DNA of 64,000 nt from Streptomyces avermitilis MA-4680 = NBRC 14893 (lineage in GTDB: Bacteria; Actinomycetota; Actinomycetes; Streptomycetales; Streptomycetaceae): contig NC_003155.5 of the NCBI RefSeq assembly GCF_000009765.2, positions 124,001-188,000 on the forward strand. The letters are read 5' to 3'. Below the pieces are notes generated by a model that saw only the letters and a program-made list of their open reading frames with translations, made no database searches and was not told where the DNA came from. Each line of letters opens with the position of its first letter. Position 1 is the first letter of the stretch. Made by a program: the position numbers and the translations under genes. Below, piece after piece: positions 52,167-59,952 of the stretch.

Positions 52167-53290
52167 CCCGGCAACCAGTGAGGCCTCCCATGGACACCAG
52201 CACACCCCTCACCCGGCCGCCGGACCTGTACGGCCGACCGCGCAGCGACTCCTTCATGCAGAAGCTGGCTGCTCTCAGCGACCACGCAGTCACGCGCCTC
52301 GCGCGGCGCAGCACTCCACCCAGGCACCCGCAGGCCGCCGAGACGCCCGCGATCCGGGAACTGGTGGTCGCCACCAAGCACCAAGAGGCCGAGGATGTCG
52401 TCTCCCTGCGGCTCGCAGCACCCGACGGGGGAATACTCCCGCCCTGGCAGCCCGGCGCCCACATCGAACTGCACCTGCCCTCCGGCCGCAAGCGGCAGTA
52501 CTCCCTGTGCGGCGACCCTGCCGACCGGCACCGGTACCGCATCGCGGTGCGCCGCATCGCCAACGGCCAAGGCGGTTCGGCCGAGGTACACGACGCCCTC
52601 TCAGACGGTATGCGGGTCGCCATCACCGGGCCCCGGAACGCCTTCCCCTTCGCCGCCGAAGCATCCATCCTGCTCATCGCGGGCGGCATCGGAATCACCC
52701 CGATCCTGCCGATGGCCCGGGAAGCCGCCCGACGCGGCCTGGACTGGAGGCTCGTGCACACCGGCCGCAGCCGCGGCTCGATGCCCTTCGCGGCAGAGCT
52801 CGCCGAACTCACGGCCGCAGCCCCCGGCCGGGTCACCATCCGTCCTGACGACGAGTCCGGCGCGCCCGAAGCAGCCGATCTGCTGAGCTTGAGCCCGGCG
52901 ACGGGTGCGGTGTACTGCTGCGGACCCGCGCCAATGATCGACGGCGTTCGGCGCGCGTTCGGTGACAGCCGCGCGTCAGCCCTGCACTTCGAGCGTTTCG
53001 CCCCGGCCCCGATCACGGACGGCCGTCCCTTCGAACTTCAACTGGGCGAGACCGGACGGGTCCTGCCAGTGCCGTACGACCGCTCCGCCCTGGATGTTCT
53101 TCACGACGCCCTGCCAGACCTGCCGTTCTCCTGCCGCCAGGGATTTTGCGGCACTTGCCGGGTACAGGTGGCCCATGGCCATGTCGATCACCGTGACCGC
53201 CGGCTCACCGCCACCGAACGTGCGGCCGGCGCCATGCTGCCCTGCGTCTCGCGCGCACCGGAAGGAGAGCGGTTGGTGCTGGAGCTGTGA
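52163..53290 (+). CDS. PDR/VanB-family ferredoxin reductase
   Basis: A 375-residue reductase coupled by ATGA to the PF10118 gene. The order is a flavin-binding barrel (HIELHLPSGRKRQYSLCGDP), an NAD domain (ILLIAGGIGITPILPMAREA, GAVYCCGPAPMIDGVRRAF) and a C-terminal plant-type 2Fe-2S domain (LPFSCRQGFCGTCRVQV, with the last Cys in MLPCVSRA). All four iron ligands are present. The N-terminal 60 residues (PPDLYGRPRSDSFMQKLAAL) are an extension shared with partners of PF10118 proteins. It most likely feeds electrons to that di-metal protein. A strong hairpin follows the stop. Confidence 0.92.
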   Translation: MTRQPVRPPMDTSTPLTRPPDLYGRPRSDSFMQKLAALSDHAVTRLARRSTPPRHPQAAETPAIRELVVATKHQEAEDVVSLRLAAPDGGILPPWQPGAHIELHLPSGRKRQYSLCGDPADRHRYRIAVRRIANGQGGSAEVHDALSDGMRVAITGPRNAFPFAAEASILLIAGGIGITPILPMAREAARRGLDWRLVHTGRSRGSMPFAAELAELTAAAPGRVTIRPDDESGAPEAADLLSLSPATGAVYCCGPAPMIDGVRRAFGDSRASALHFERFAPAPITDGRPFELQLGETGRVLPVPYDRSALDVLHDALPDLPFSCRQGFCGTCRVQVAHGHVDHRDRRLTATERAAGAMLPCVSRAPEGERLVLEL

Positions 53291-53295
53291 GTGGG

Positions 53296-53318
53296 GGCCG
53301 CGCCCATAGAGCGCGGCC
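53296..53318 (+). terminator. terminator hairpin after the ferredoxin reductase gene
   Basis: GGCCGCGC (53296-53303) and GCGCGGCC (53311-53318) pair perfectly across a 7-nt loop, six bases after the stop of the reductase gene. It ends the five-gene operon and marks the boundary with the recombinase module. Confidence 0.75.
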
Positions 53319-53320
53319 GT

Positions 53321-53566
53321 CGCCGCGAGGAACCTCAGCGGCAACGTTGATACCCGCCCCTTGGCGCGCCCCACCGCCTGGACTACCGTCCACGACCGCC
53401 CGCACACCGGGCACTCCGCATGCTCTCCCCGCTGCATCGCAGCCACCCGCTGCCGGGCCCGCTCAAGCCTCCGCCACCATCGTCTGCGGCAGCGGATCAC
53501 CACACTCCCGCGCGGTGTCCTCCCACCATGCCAGTCGTCACTTGTCCGAGTCACTTCGGCGGGCAA
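53321..53566 (-). CDS. possible small zinc-binding protein gene, 3' end uncertain
   Basis: A minus-strand frame starting at TTG 53566 (or a GTG near 53500 behind GGGAGG) overlaps the end of the 804-residue gene. It reads VIRCRRRWWRRLERARQRVA and GEHAECPVCGRSWTVVQAVG, a basic helix and one CxxC knuckle. Beyond about 53320 the frame runs antisense into the reductase gene, so the natural 3' end may be lost at an element boundary. It could be a fourth gene of the recombinase operon or a chance frame. Confidence 0.3.
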
Positions 53567-55952
53567 TTTCAGCAGCGTATGAAGTCTTAGCCGTTCTCTT
53601 GGCCCAGCTGGTAGCGGTTGAGGTACTGAGGCCGAGAAGGCGGTTGACGACTGCGGCTGGGACTTCGGCGGTCAGGTCGCGGATAGCCGCCGTGCGGCTG
53701 GGCAAGGACCGGATACCCAGCCGCTTGAGTCGGGCAGCGAGAGTGATATGGCTGAGGTGCTGGCCCGGACGGATTCCGGGGAACAGCCAATGAGCGTCAA
53801 TCTGCCCGATCTGGCCGTCGCGGCGGCGATCAGCCGCGATCTGCTGAATAAGGTTGCCCAGTTCGGGAGATAGTTCAAGAGGCTCCTTGCCGAGGCGCAA
53901 GAGGACGCTCTTCTCGCGCACGACGACGTGATCGGCAGTGAGACGGATGATCACGCTGAAAGGCTGCGCGTAGAGAAGACTCAGCAGGCCGGCAACACGG
54001 TCGCGTGCGTCGAGCTGGTCGTCGCCGAGGAGCCGGTGGGCGATCTCTCTTCGTTCGTCCTCGTCGAGAGCTTGGGTCGGAGAGTTCTTGAGACGCGCCG
54101 GGATGCTGATGTTTGTCGCTCGCTTGGTGCGGACGGCCCAGAGAACCAGGTCACGAGCATATTGCCGTGTAGTGGGGCCGCCTTCCAGCCAGCGGTCGAG
54201 ATCACGCTGGCCGACAGCCTCAAGATTCAGGCCCTCGGCTCGCAGCCAGGCCAGGAAGCCGACCGCTGCCTTGACGCTGCGGCGGGCGGACACCGCCTGG
54301 CCAGCGGTGATGGGCTTGCGACGGGAGTACTTACGCAGACGAGTCAGGTGGGTCCAGGTGGCAAATGCCTGGATGGTGTGGCGGTCGGAGAGATCTGCAA
54401 TGGCAGCGACAGCGGCGGCGATCCATCGCTCTGCCGCGACCAGTTGTTCGTCGCGTCGCGGCAGGGCGCCGGCAGCGACGAGGATGGCCCGAAGGTGTTC
54501 GACGGCCTTGTCTGTTCGGGCATCGAGTGATTCATGGTCGAGGGAGCATTCTGCGGTGGCTATCTCGCGGAGTACCGAGACTGCTGTGTTCCGCTTTTGT
54601 AGCCAGTCCAGGACGCGGACGTGATTGCTGGCCATCAGGGTCGAGTGAAGTTGCATGAGTGGGGCTGCGACGGCTCCGTCAGGGCCTGCCAGCAACGCGG
54701 TGAGTTCCTCATTGCAGGCGCATCGATGGCAGAGGCCGTGGTGCCGGAGTCGTTCGACCGTGCCGCAGCGGGTGCAGGCCTTGAAGGAGACGGGGTTCTT
54801 CTTGAAGCAGGTCTCGCAAAGGGGGCCGTTGGCGGTTCGGGCCTTGACGGGCATGGTGCGGCCGCAGTCCAGGCAGGGTTCTCGCAAACGCGTGCAGTTT
54901 TCGCAGCGTGGCATGCCGCCGGCGACGCCGAAGCACGGGCGGGCGTGCCCGCAGAGCAGGCAGATTGCGACGGGTGGCCGGTAGCAGGTGTCACAGAGGG
55001 GGCCGGTCGGGCTGTTTCGTCTGATAATCGGCCGGAGTCGGCCGCATCCGGAGCATTCTTCATGGTTGATCGGGTCGGTCCGGTCACAGTGGTTGCAGAT
55101 GGATTGTCCGTCGGGGCTGCGGCGGGCGACGGGAGAGCGGCGCTTACAACGAGAGCAGTTGACGGCCTTGCGGGTGTTGTAGCAGGTCGGGCAGACCCTG
55201 ACATCTCCCAGGGTGTTGCGGAGCGTCACGCTGGTGCGGCCGCAGTGGGGGCAGGGCGGGCGGACGATGGCTTGCGCTCCGGCGTCCCGGAGGGCATCGA
55301 TCAGCGCGATGACCTTGGGGGTTCCGTGGCCGGCGTTCCCGGTCAGCATTCCGGGCCGGTCCTCCAGGTCCCAGGCCAGCCGCCGGACGTAGTGGGGACG
55401 GCCGCGGGTAATGGTGGTGATGATCTGGCGGACGGTCTCTGCCGGGACCGTGGGGTCGACAGTGGCAATGTGATCGCAGATCCGCTGAGCCCAGTCGATA
55501 TTGTCCTTCGGCTGGCAGCTGCTGCAGAGTCCTTCGCCATTGCGGCCCGTGTAACGGATGACCCGGGGCAATCCGCAGTCGGCGCAGGGCTGTTGCTGGG
55601 CTCGTGCGGTGGCGTCGCAGTAGGCGCAGACGCGGAGTTTCCCTCGTCGCTGCGGGAGGGGTTCGGGCTTGCCGCAGCCGGCGCAGAGGGGAACGGCGAC
55701 TTGGCGGGCGCCGTGTGCCAGGAGCTTGTGGATCAGCCGTTCGACGGAACGAGAGCCTTCGGGGCGCCTGGACGTCAGCAGTGCGGGATCGGCCGTCAAT
55801 GTTTTTGCCAGGCTCCGGCGTGCGGTCCGGCTGGGGGCGGCTTGCTTCACCGCATCCCGGATTTGCTCCACAGTCAGATCAGGCTCGACCCGCGCGACCA
55901 TGTCCACGATGGTGCCGCAGGGATCAGAGAGGATCCGGTCGGGCTGGGTCAC
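53538..55952 (-). CDS. 804-residue protein: eight zinc ribbons plus catalytically degenerate tyrosine-recombinase-like domain
   Basis: Residues 12-112 and 157-257 are an internal duplication (helical part ending GA-V-P-C-CG; compare ADPALLTSRRPEGSRSVERL and DRPGMLTGNAGHGTPKVIAL). Eight CxxC...CxxC ribbons follow one pattern, starting at C90, C123, C234, C266, C300, C331, C360 and C393. A central helical region is followed by a recombinase-like C-terminus (RDRVAGLLSLLYAQPFSVII, VLLRLGKEPLELSPELGNLI, HWLFPGIRPGQHLSHITLAA, VVNRLLGLSTSTATSWAKR). Arg-I, HxxR and the His of LLGH are replaced, so it should not cut DNA. It starts inside the HTH gene (4-bp overlap). It is likely a DNA-binding accessory partner of the active recombinase. 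Confidence 0.85.
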   Translation of the reverse strand: MTQPDRILSDPCGTIVDMVARVEPDLTVEQIRDAVKQAAPSRTARRSLAKTLTADPALLTSRRPEGSRSVERLIHKLLAHGARQVAVPLCAGCGKPEPLPQRRGKLRVCAYCDATARAQQQPCADCGLPRVIRYTGRNGEGLCSSCQPKDNIDWAQRICDHIATVDPTVPAETVRQIITTITRGRPHYVRRLAWDLEDRPGMLTGNAGHGTPKVIALIDALRDAGAQAIVRPPCPHCGRTSVTLRNTLGDVRVCPTCYNTRKAVNCSRCKRRSPVARRSPDGQSICNHCDRTDPINHEECSGCGRLRPIIRRNSPTGPLCDTCYRPPVAICLLCGHARPCFGVAGGMPRCENCTRLREPCLDCGRTMPVKARTANGPLCETCFKKNPVSFKACTRCGTVERLRHHGLCHRCACNEELTALLAGPDGAVAAPLMQLHSTLMASNHVRVLDWLQKRNTAVSVLREIATAECSLDHESLDARTDKAVEHLRAILVAAGALPRRDEQLVAAERWIAAAVAAIADLSDRHTIQAFATWTHLTRLRKYSRRKPITAGQAVSARRSVKAAVGFLAWLRAEGLNLEAVGQRDLDRWLEGGPTTRQYARDLVLWAVRTKRATNISIPARLKNSPTQALDEDERREIAHRLLGDDQLDARDRVAGLLSLLYAQPFSVIIRLTADHVVVREKSVLLRLGKEPLELSPELGNLIQQIAADRRRDGQIGQIDAHWLFPGIRPGQHLSHITLAARLKRLGIRSLPSRTAAIRDLTAEVPAAVVNRLLGLSTSTATSWAKRTAKTSYAAEIARRSDSDK

Positions 55953-56287
55953 GGCTCTGACCGGGGGACGATCCGGGCCCGCTTGGGGCGGAACGACCCG
56001 ACGCTGGTGTCGGCGTCGCCGACTGCACGCTTCGGCTTGGCAGCCGAGGAGGCCGAGGCTACTGGCTCGATGAGGTCGTCCATCGAGCAGTCCAGGATGT
56101 CCAGCAAGGCCATGAGAACTTTCAGGCTCAGTCGCTCGGGTCGCTCAGTCACCAGCCGGTAGACCTGGCTGGAGGACAAGTCGATGCCGCGTTCGGCCAG
56201 CAGAGGTTGCAGGGAGATCGTGGAAAACATGCCGCGGGTCGCCATGACCTCGCGCAGTTTCCACCGGTAGTCGAGCTTTGCCGTCAT
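55949..56287 (-). CDS. small XRE-type DNA-binding protein
   Basis: A 112-residue protein starting at ATG 56287, four bases inside the recombinase gene, and ending four bases inside the 804-residue gene. The HTH reads YRWKLREVMATRGMFSTISL, QPLLAERGIDLSSSQVYRLV, TERPERLSLKVLMALLDILD, CSMDDLIEPV, like Cro/C1-type regulators that bind palindromes. The C-terminal 35 residues are basic and disordered (KPKRAVGDADTSVGSFRPKR). The coupling makes its amount follow the two recombinase-like proteins. It may be the repressor of this operon or a directionality factor. Confidence 0.82.
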   Translation of the reverse strand: MTAKLDYRWKLREVMATRGMFSTISLQPLLAERGIDLSSSQVYRLVTERPERLSLKVLMALLDILDCSMDDLIEPVASASSAAKPKRAVGDADTSVGSFRPKRARIVPRSEP

Positions 56288-57426
56288 CGTCTGCTCCTGC
56301 CGCCGGGGCCAAAGTCCTGCAGATCGCGCTGGAGCGCTGAGTCGATTGCCTTCCGCATCATGGTGTTCGCGAAGTCGCCGGACACGCCGGTGTAGAGAGC
56401 GGTCGTGGACGCATACTCGTGGCCGACCTGCTGCTGGATGAAGACCGGGTCGGCCCCGTCCTCGATGCTGTGCGTGACGTACGAGTGCCGCAAGCAGTGC
56501 GGCACCAGGTCCTCGTCGAGCTTGAGGGCCTTGCGATAGACGGAGAATCGCTCGTCGATCTCCTTCGCGGACAGGCGGGTGCCCCGTTCACTCAGCCACA
56601 AGGCTTTGCTCCGGTCGTGCCCCTTGAACCGCGGCCGGATGTTGGTGGTGTAGTCCTCAACCGCCTCGACAGCCCACGGCATCGTGCTGCAGACGCTCCG
56701 CCGTTTCGGTGGCTGGCCCCGGGACGACTTGCCATAGCGAACCTCAAGCATGCCGAACCGTCCGAACTCCTTGGCCTTGGGATTGCGATACCAGTCGAAG
56801 GTGTCCAGCCGGGCAGTCTCCGTCCGCCGCAGGCCCCAGCCATAGATCACCTTGAACAGGGTCGCGTCGCGGTAGGCGGTCAGGGCTCCCTTGCGGCCGC
56901 GTCGGATCGCCAAGTCGACGCGTTCGTCGATGTGGTCGAACAACTGCTGCAGTTCCCCCCGCGTCATCGGCCGGCGGTCGGGATCACCCTCGTAGTCCAG
57001 CAGGTGATCGAGGGTGTTCCACTCGTGGCAGACCTGGATGGGATGGGTGCCGAACCGCCTCTCGCACTCCACGGCCCAGTCGTAGCGAGGATCGAGGAGG
57101 TAGTCGCAGAACATCCTGACGGCCCCCTGCGTCGCCCTGATCGTCGACGGCTGCAAGTGCTTCTCTGCGACCAGATGCGTCGTCCATTCATCCATGTCCG
57201 CGGCACCCCACGTCCATGGGAAGGCGTCGGCGAACTTCACGAACCTGCGGATGGTAGCGATCCGGTCGCTCACCGTCTTCTCCTGCAGGTGCCGGCCGCC
57301 TCGCTGCTGGCGGCCCCACCCCGTGAGCATCGCCTCAAGCACCGCATCCGCCGGGTGCAGGAGACGTACGCCCTCGACCAACTCAAGTCGCGCGGACCCG
57401 ATGGGTGCTTCTACGTCCCTGGCCAC
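56284..57426 (-). CDS. tyrosine recombinase/integrase with complete active site
   Basis: A 380-residue recombinase starting at GTG 57426 behind GGGAGGGG. The N-terminal SAM-like core-binding domain reads KTVSDRIATIRRFVKFADAF and QPSTIRATQGAVRMFCDYLL. The catalytic domain has R200 (GWGLRRTETARLD), K233 (EVRYGKSSRG), H310-C-L-R313 (VPHCLRHSYVTHSI), H336 (QQVGHEYASTT) and nucleophile Y345 (ALYTGVSG). All six family residues are present. The insertion WYRNPKAKEFGRF and the length resemble transposon-type (Tn554/RIT-like) integrases rather than phage integrases. It heads a three-gene coupled operon, and a nested palindrome covers its ribosome site. Confidence 0.9.
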   Translation of the reverse strand: MARDVEAPIGSARLELVEGVRLLHPADAVLEAMLTGWGRQQRGGRHLQEKTVSDRIATIRRFVKFADAFPWTWGAADMDEWTTHLVAEKHLQPSTIRATQGAVRMFCDYLLDPRYDWAVECERRFGTHPIQVCHEWNTLDHLLDYEGDPDRRPMTRGELQQLFDHIDERVDLAIRRGRKGALTAYRDATLFKVIYGWGLRRTETARLDTFDWYRNPKAKEFGRFGMLEVRYGKSSRGQPPKRRSVCSTMPWAVEAVEDYTTNIRPRFKGHDRSKALWLSERGTRLSAKEIDERFSVYRKALKLDEDLVPHCLRHSYVTHSIEDGADPVFIQQQVGHEYASTTALYTGVSGDFANTMMRKAIDSALQRDLQDFGPGGRSRR

Positions 57427-57430
57427 AAAC

Positions 57431-57471
57431 CCCTCCCGCAGAACGCAAGTATCTTGCAGTAAACGGGAGGG
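57431..57471. promoter_or_regulatory. nested 41-bp palindrome at the recombinase start (operator or recombination site)
   Basis: Outer arms CCCTCCCG (57431-57438) and CGGGAGGG (57464-57471) and inner arms GCAAG (57445-57449) and CTTGC (57453-57457) share one exact centre, 57451. The left outer arm is the ribosome site of the recombinase gene on the minus strand. Two dyads with one centre suit either a repressor operator or a tyrosine-recombinase crossover site with core-type arms. Confidence 0.6.
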
Positions 57472-57588
57472 TGACGCTAGTCCTGCAGGTCAGCGGGCTC
57501 CATCCTGCGAGCTCGAAGCGAAGGCGAGCGTCAGCAGATGCACTGGCAGACGACGTAGCGGACATCTGGATCACTCACCTGATGCAAC

Positions 57589-57717
57589 TTCCGGCGCTTG
57601 GCGGAGGAACTCTTCGCCACCGCCCCCGCCCGCGTGATCGACAAGCAGGACCAGAACTTCGAGCAGCACTGGGACGCCCTCGTCTCGGGCTCCACTGCCC
57701 AGCTGCCCCTCCTCTGA
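57589..57717 (+). pseudogene. C-terminal fragment of an unknown gene
   Basis: The frame ending at TGA 57715-57717 reads FRRLAEELFATAPARVIDKQ, then DQNFEQHWDALVSGSTAQLP, LL. It has good codon use but no start codon and no continuation before about 57570. It looks like the tail of a gene cut by whatever brought the recombinase operon. The upstream half is not found on the other side of the operon. Confidence 0.4.
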
Positions 57718-57801
57718 ACCGCCCCTCACCGCCACCTCCGGAAGGACTTCCCGTGGGCGCACCCATGCCCTCAGGCCCCGCACCTCCCCCGCGTCTCCGC
57801 C

Positions 57802-58389
57802 ATGCTGTACCTGGCCACGCCGTCCGGAGCTGACGTACGGGCCGCCATGCAGGCCGGACTCCTGGCCTGCATGACGACCCCGGCCCAGGGCAACGTGATC
57901 CCGCCCGGCGCCCTGTACGCGTGCGACAACGGCAAGTTCGGCAAGGGATGGCCCGGCGAGCAGGCCTGGTTCGCGTGGCTGACGGCGACCGTCAACCGCT
58001 ACAGCCGAGGCCGCTGTCTGTGGGCCGTCGCCCCCGACGTCCCCATGGACGCCGCGGCCACCCTCGCCGAGTCGCTGCCCTGGCTGGAGCCCATCCGCGC
58101 CCTCGGTATCCCGGCCGCATTCGCCGCCCAGGACGGCAGCGAGCACGGCCTCATCCCCTGGGACTCGATCGACGTGCTGTTCCTCGCCGGCAGCACCGAG
58201 TGGAAGACCTCACCGGCCGCCCACCGGCTGGCCGTTGAAGCCCGGAAGCGCGGCCTGGCCGTCCACATGGGCCGCGTCAACTCCCGTCGGCGGCTGCGCA
58301 TCGCGCAGGCCTTCGGCTGCACCAGCTGCGACGGCACCTACCTCGCCTTTGGGCCCGACACCAACCTCCCCGCCTCCTGGCCTGGATGA
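57802..58389 (+). CDS. conserved actinophage/plasmid-type protein, unknown function
   Basis: A 195-residue protein starting at ATG 57802. It has a highly patterned sequence: LYLATPSGADVRAAMQAGLL, TPAQGNVIPPGALYACDNGK, GRCLWAVAPDVPMDAAATLA, IPAAFAAQDGSEHGLIPWDS, VLFLAGSTEWKTSPAAHRLA, GLAVHMGRVNSRRRLRIAQA, GCTSCDGTYLAFGPDTNLPA. From memory this belongs to a family frequent in actinophages and Streptomyces accessory DNA. The alternation of strands and helices suggests a TIM-barrel. A distant link to TGT/DpdA-type DNA-modifying enzymes is possible but unproven. Confidence 0.75.
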   Translation: MLYLATPSGADVRAAMQAGLLACMTTPAQGNVIPPGALYACDNGKFGKGWPGEQAWFAWLTATVNRYSRGRCLWAVAPDVPMDAAATLAESLPWLEPIRALGIPAAFAAQDGSEHGLIPWDSIDVLFLAGSTEWKTSPAAHRLAVEARKRGLAVHMGRVNSRRRLRIAQAFGCTSCDGTYLAFGPDTNLPASWPG

Positions 58390-58429
58390 ACGAACTCCAC
58401 GCCACGCCCACCCTGTTTGGAGACGAAGC

Positions 58430-58948
58430 ATGACGACCCGACTGCGCCATATCGGCGCCGCGATCATGGGCATCCTCGACCCCATTCCCTCCACCGTGCC
58501 CTCCCCGATGAGGGAGGAGGAAGGCGCCTGGGTACGCGCGCACGCCTGGACCAAGGGCCTGCGCAAGATCGAGGACGCCTACCCCTGCGGCTTCCACCGC
58601 TGGTGCTCCTGCGAGCGCGGCATCTGCCCCGGTTGTGCCTCCGGGCACCACGACCGGTGCGTCAGCGCCGGCGGCCCCCGCGTCGACGAGCACGCCGACA
58701 CCATCACCGACGCCCAAGGGTTCGTCGTCGCCGTGATCCGGTTCAGACCTGGCCAACGGCCCTGCCGGTGGATCTGCCCCTGCCCTCACCCGACGGCCGT
58801 CGAAGAGACCGCCGAGACGGGCAAACCCGAGAAACCCCCTGCCGCCCAGCACGCCGTCCCTGCGCAGCGGCCTGCGGTCGCCCCGGAGGGACAGCTCCCC
58901 CTCTTCGCGAGCGGCCCGCAGGAGCACGGGGACGGGGAGGCACCGTGA
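58430..58948 (+). CDS. DUF6248-like cysteine-rich protein
   Basis: A 172-residue protein with GGAGACG before the ATG. The first 110 residues match what I remember of DUF6248: PSPMREEEGAWVRAHAWTKG, YPCGFHRWCSCERGICPGCA, SGHHDRCVS and CRWICPCPHP, with eight Cys that could hold zinc. The C-terminal 50 residues are Pro/Ala-rich and end GQLPLFASGPQEHGDGEAP. The function of the family is unknown. Its stop overlaps the GTG of the Mom-like gene (GTGA), so the two are co-translated. Confidence 0.7.
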   Translation: MTTRLRHIGAAIMGILDPIPSTVPSPMREEEGAWVRAHAWTKGLRKIEDAYPCGFHRWCSCERGICPGCASGHHDRCVSAGGPRVDEHADTITDAQGFVVAVIRFRPGQRPCRWICPCPHPTAVEETAETGKPEKPPAAQHAVPAQRPAVAPEGQLPLFASGPQEHGDGEAP

Positions 58949-59952
58949 GGTTCCCGGTCCAGGAGACCCTGCCGTTCGAGGACCTGCCGGAGGTACCGAC
59001 CGCGTCCCCCTGGTGCCAGCGGTGGCGCGAGGGGAGGCATTCCTGGGCGCATGTCCGCGACGGAGGCTTCGACGCCCGCCGATACACCGTGGACGTCATC
59101 CCCGACGAGGAGCCCGCCAAGGGGTTCGTGCTCGCACACCATTACTCCGGCTCGTACCCGGCGGTGACGGTGCAATTCGGCCTGTACGACGTCGTCGACG
59201 GCGAGAGGCGGCTCTGCGGGGTGGCCGTGTTCGGAGTGCCGGTCAGCACCGCCGTCCTCACCAAGCCACTGCCCGAGCTCCGGCCGTACACCGAGTCGTT
59301 GGTGTGCTCGAGATTCGTCCTGCTGGATGAGTGCCCGGCGAATTCGGAGTCGTGGTTCCTCGCGAACTGCCTAAAACGCCTGCTCGCCAGGGGTGTACAC
59401 GGAGTCGTCTCGTTCGCGGACCCTGTCCCGCGCCGGACCGCTTCGGGACTTCTGGTCATGCCTGGGCACGTCGGCACGATCTACGCAGCCACGAACGCGG
59501 TCTACGCCAGCCGGGCCACCGCCCGGACGGTGAGCCAGCAGCGGCTGGACGAGCTGTGCGCGGAGGTTGAGCAGATTGCTGAGCTGCTGGTCGCCCGCCC
59601 AGAGGCGGCGGGCGAGGCGATCGAGGCGTTCAACGCGATGACCGGTCACGACTACGTGGCTCTCGACTTCGCTGAGTACTACGGCAGCAGGAGCCTGGAG
59701 GAGTTCGCGAAGGAGGCGGCCCGGCCGGCTCGCCCCGTGGTTGCGGACATCAACCGGGACGAGCTCGTTGAGATCGTTCGCAGACTCCTGACTGCCTCTG
59801 CGGAGAGCGGCTACTATCTGCGGCTCCTGGAGGCGAACGTGTCGCATCCCCGGGTGAGTGACCTGGTCTTCCATCCCTCGGACATCCTTCAGGACCCGTC
59901 TGCGGAGCAGATTGTCGACGAGGCTCTGAAGTACCGGCCGATCGCGCTCTGA
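58945..59952 (+). CDS. Mom-like (GNAT-fold) protein with an added C-terminal domain
   Basis: A 335-residue protein starting at GTG 58945. Residues about 45-190 carry the Mom/GNAT-like pattern: KGFVLAHHYSGSYPAVTVQF, CGVAVFGVPVSTAVLTKPLP, VCSRFVLLDECPANSESWFL, VHGVVSFADPVPRR and PGHVGTIYAATNAVYASRAT. Phage Mu Mom adds a carbamoylmethyl group to adenine and blocks restriction. About 130 further residues (LDELCAEVEQIAELLVARPE, DINRDELVEIVRRLLTASAE, VSHPRVSDLVFHPSDILQD) form a helical domain not known from Mom. The neighbours are phage-type genes. The modification role is inference from the family. Confidence 0.65.
   Translation: MRFPVQETLPFEDLPEVPTASPWCQRWREGRHSWAHVRDGGFDARRYTVDVIPDEEPAKGFVLAHHYSGSYPAVTVQFGLYDVVDGERRLCGVAVFGVPVSTAVLTKPLPELRPYTESLVCSRFVLLDECPANSESWFLANCLKRLLARGVHGVVSFADPVPRRTASGLLVMPGHVGTIYAATNAVYASRATARTVSQQRLDELCAEVEQIAELLVARPEAAGEAIEAFNAMTGHDYVALDFAEYYGSRSLEEFAKEAARPARPVVADINRDELVEIVRRLLTASAESGYYLRLLEANVSHPRVSDLVFHPSDILQDPSAEQIVDEALKYRPIAL

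Noticed and set aside
53538..57426. Recombinase trio as a phage integration module with an att site in a tRNA
   Set aside because: No tRNA or tRNA-like 3' end was found at either flank.
57405..57833. Plus-strand 142-codon frame across the palindrome
   Set aside because: No ribosome site, crosses the palindrome, and the last part overlaps another frame with better codon use (57589-57717).
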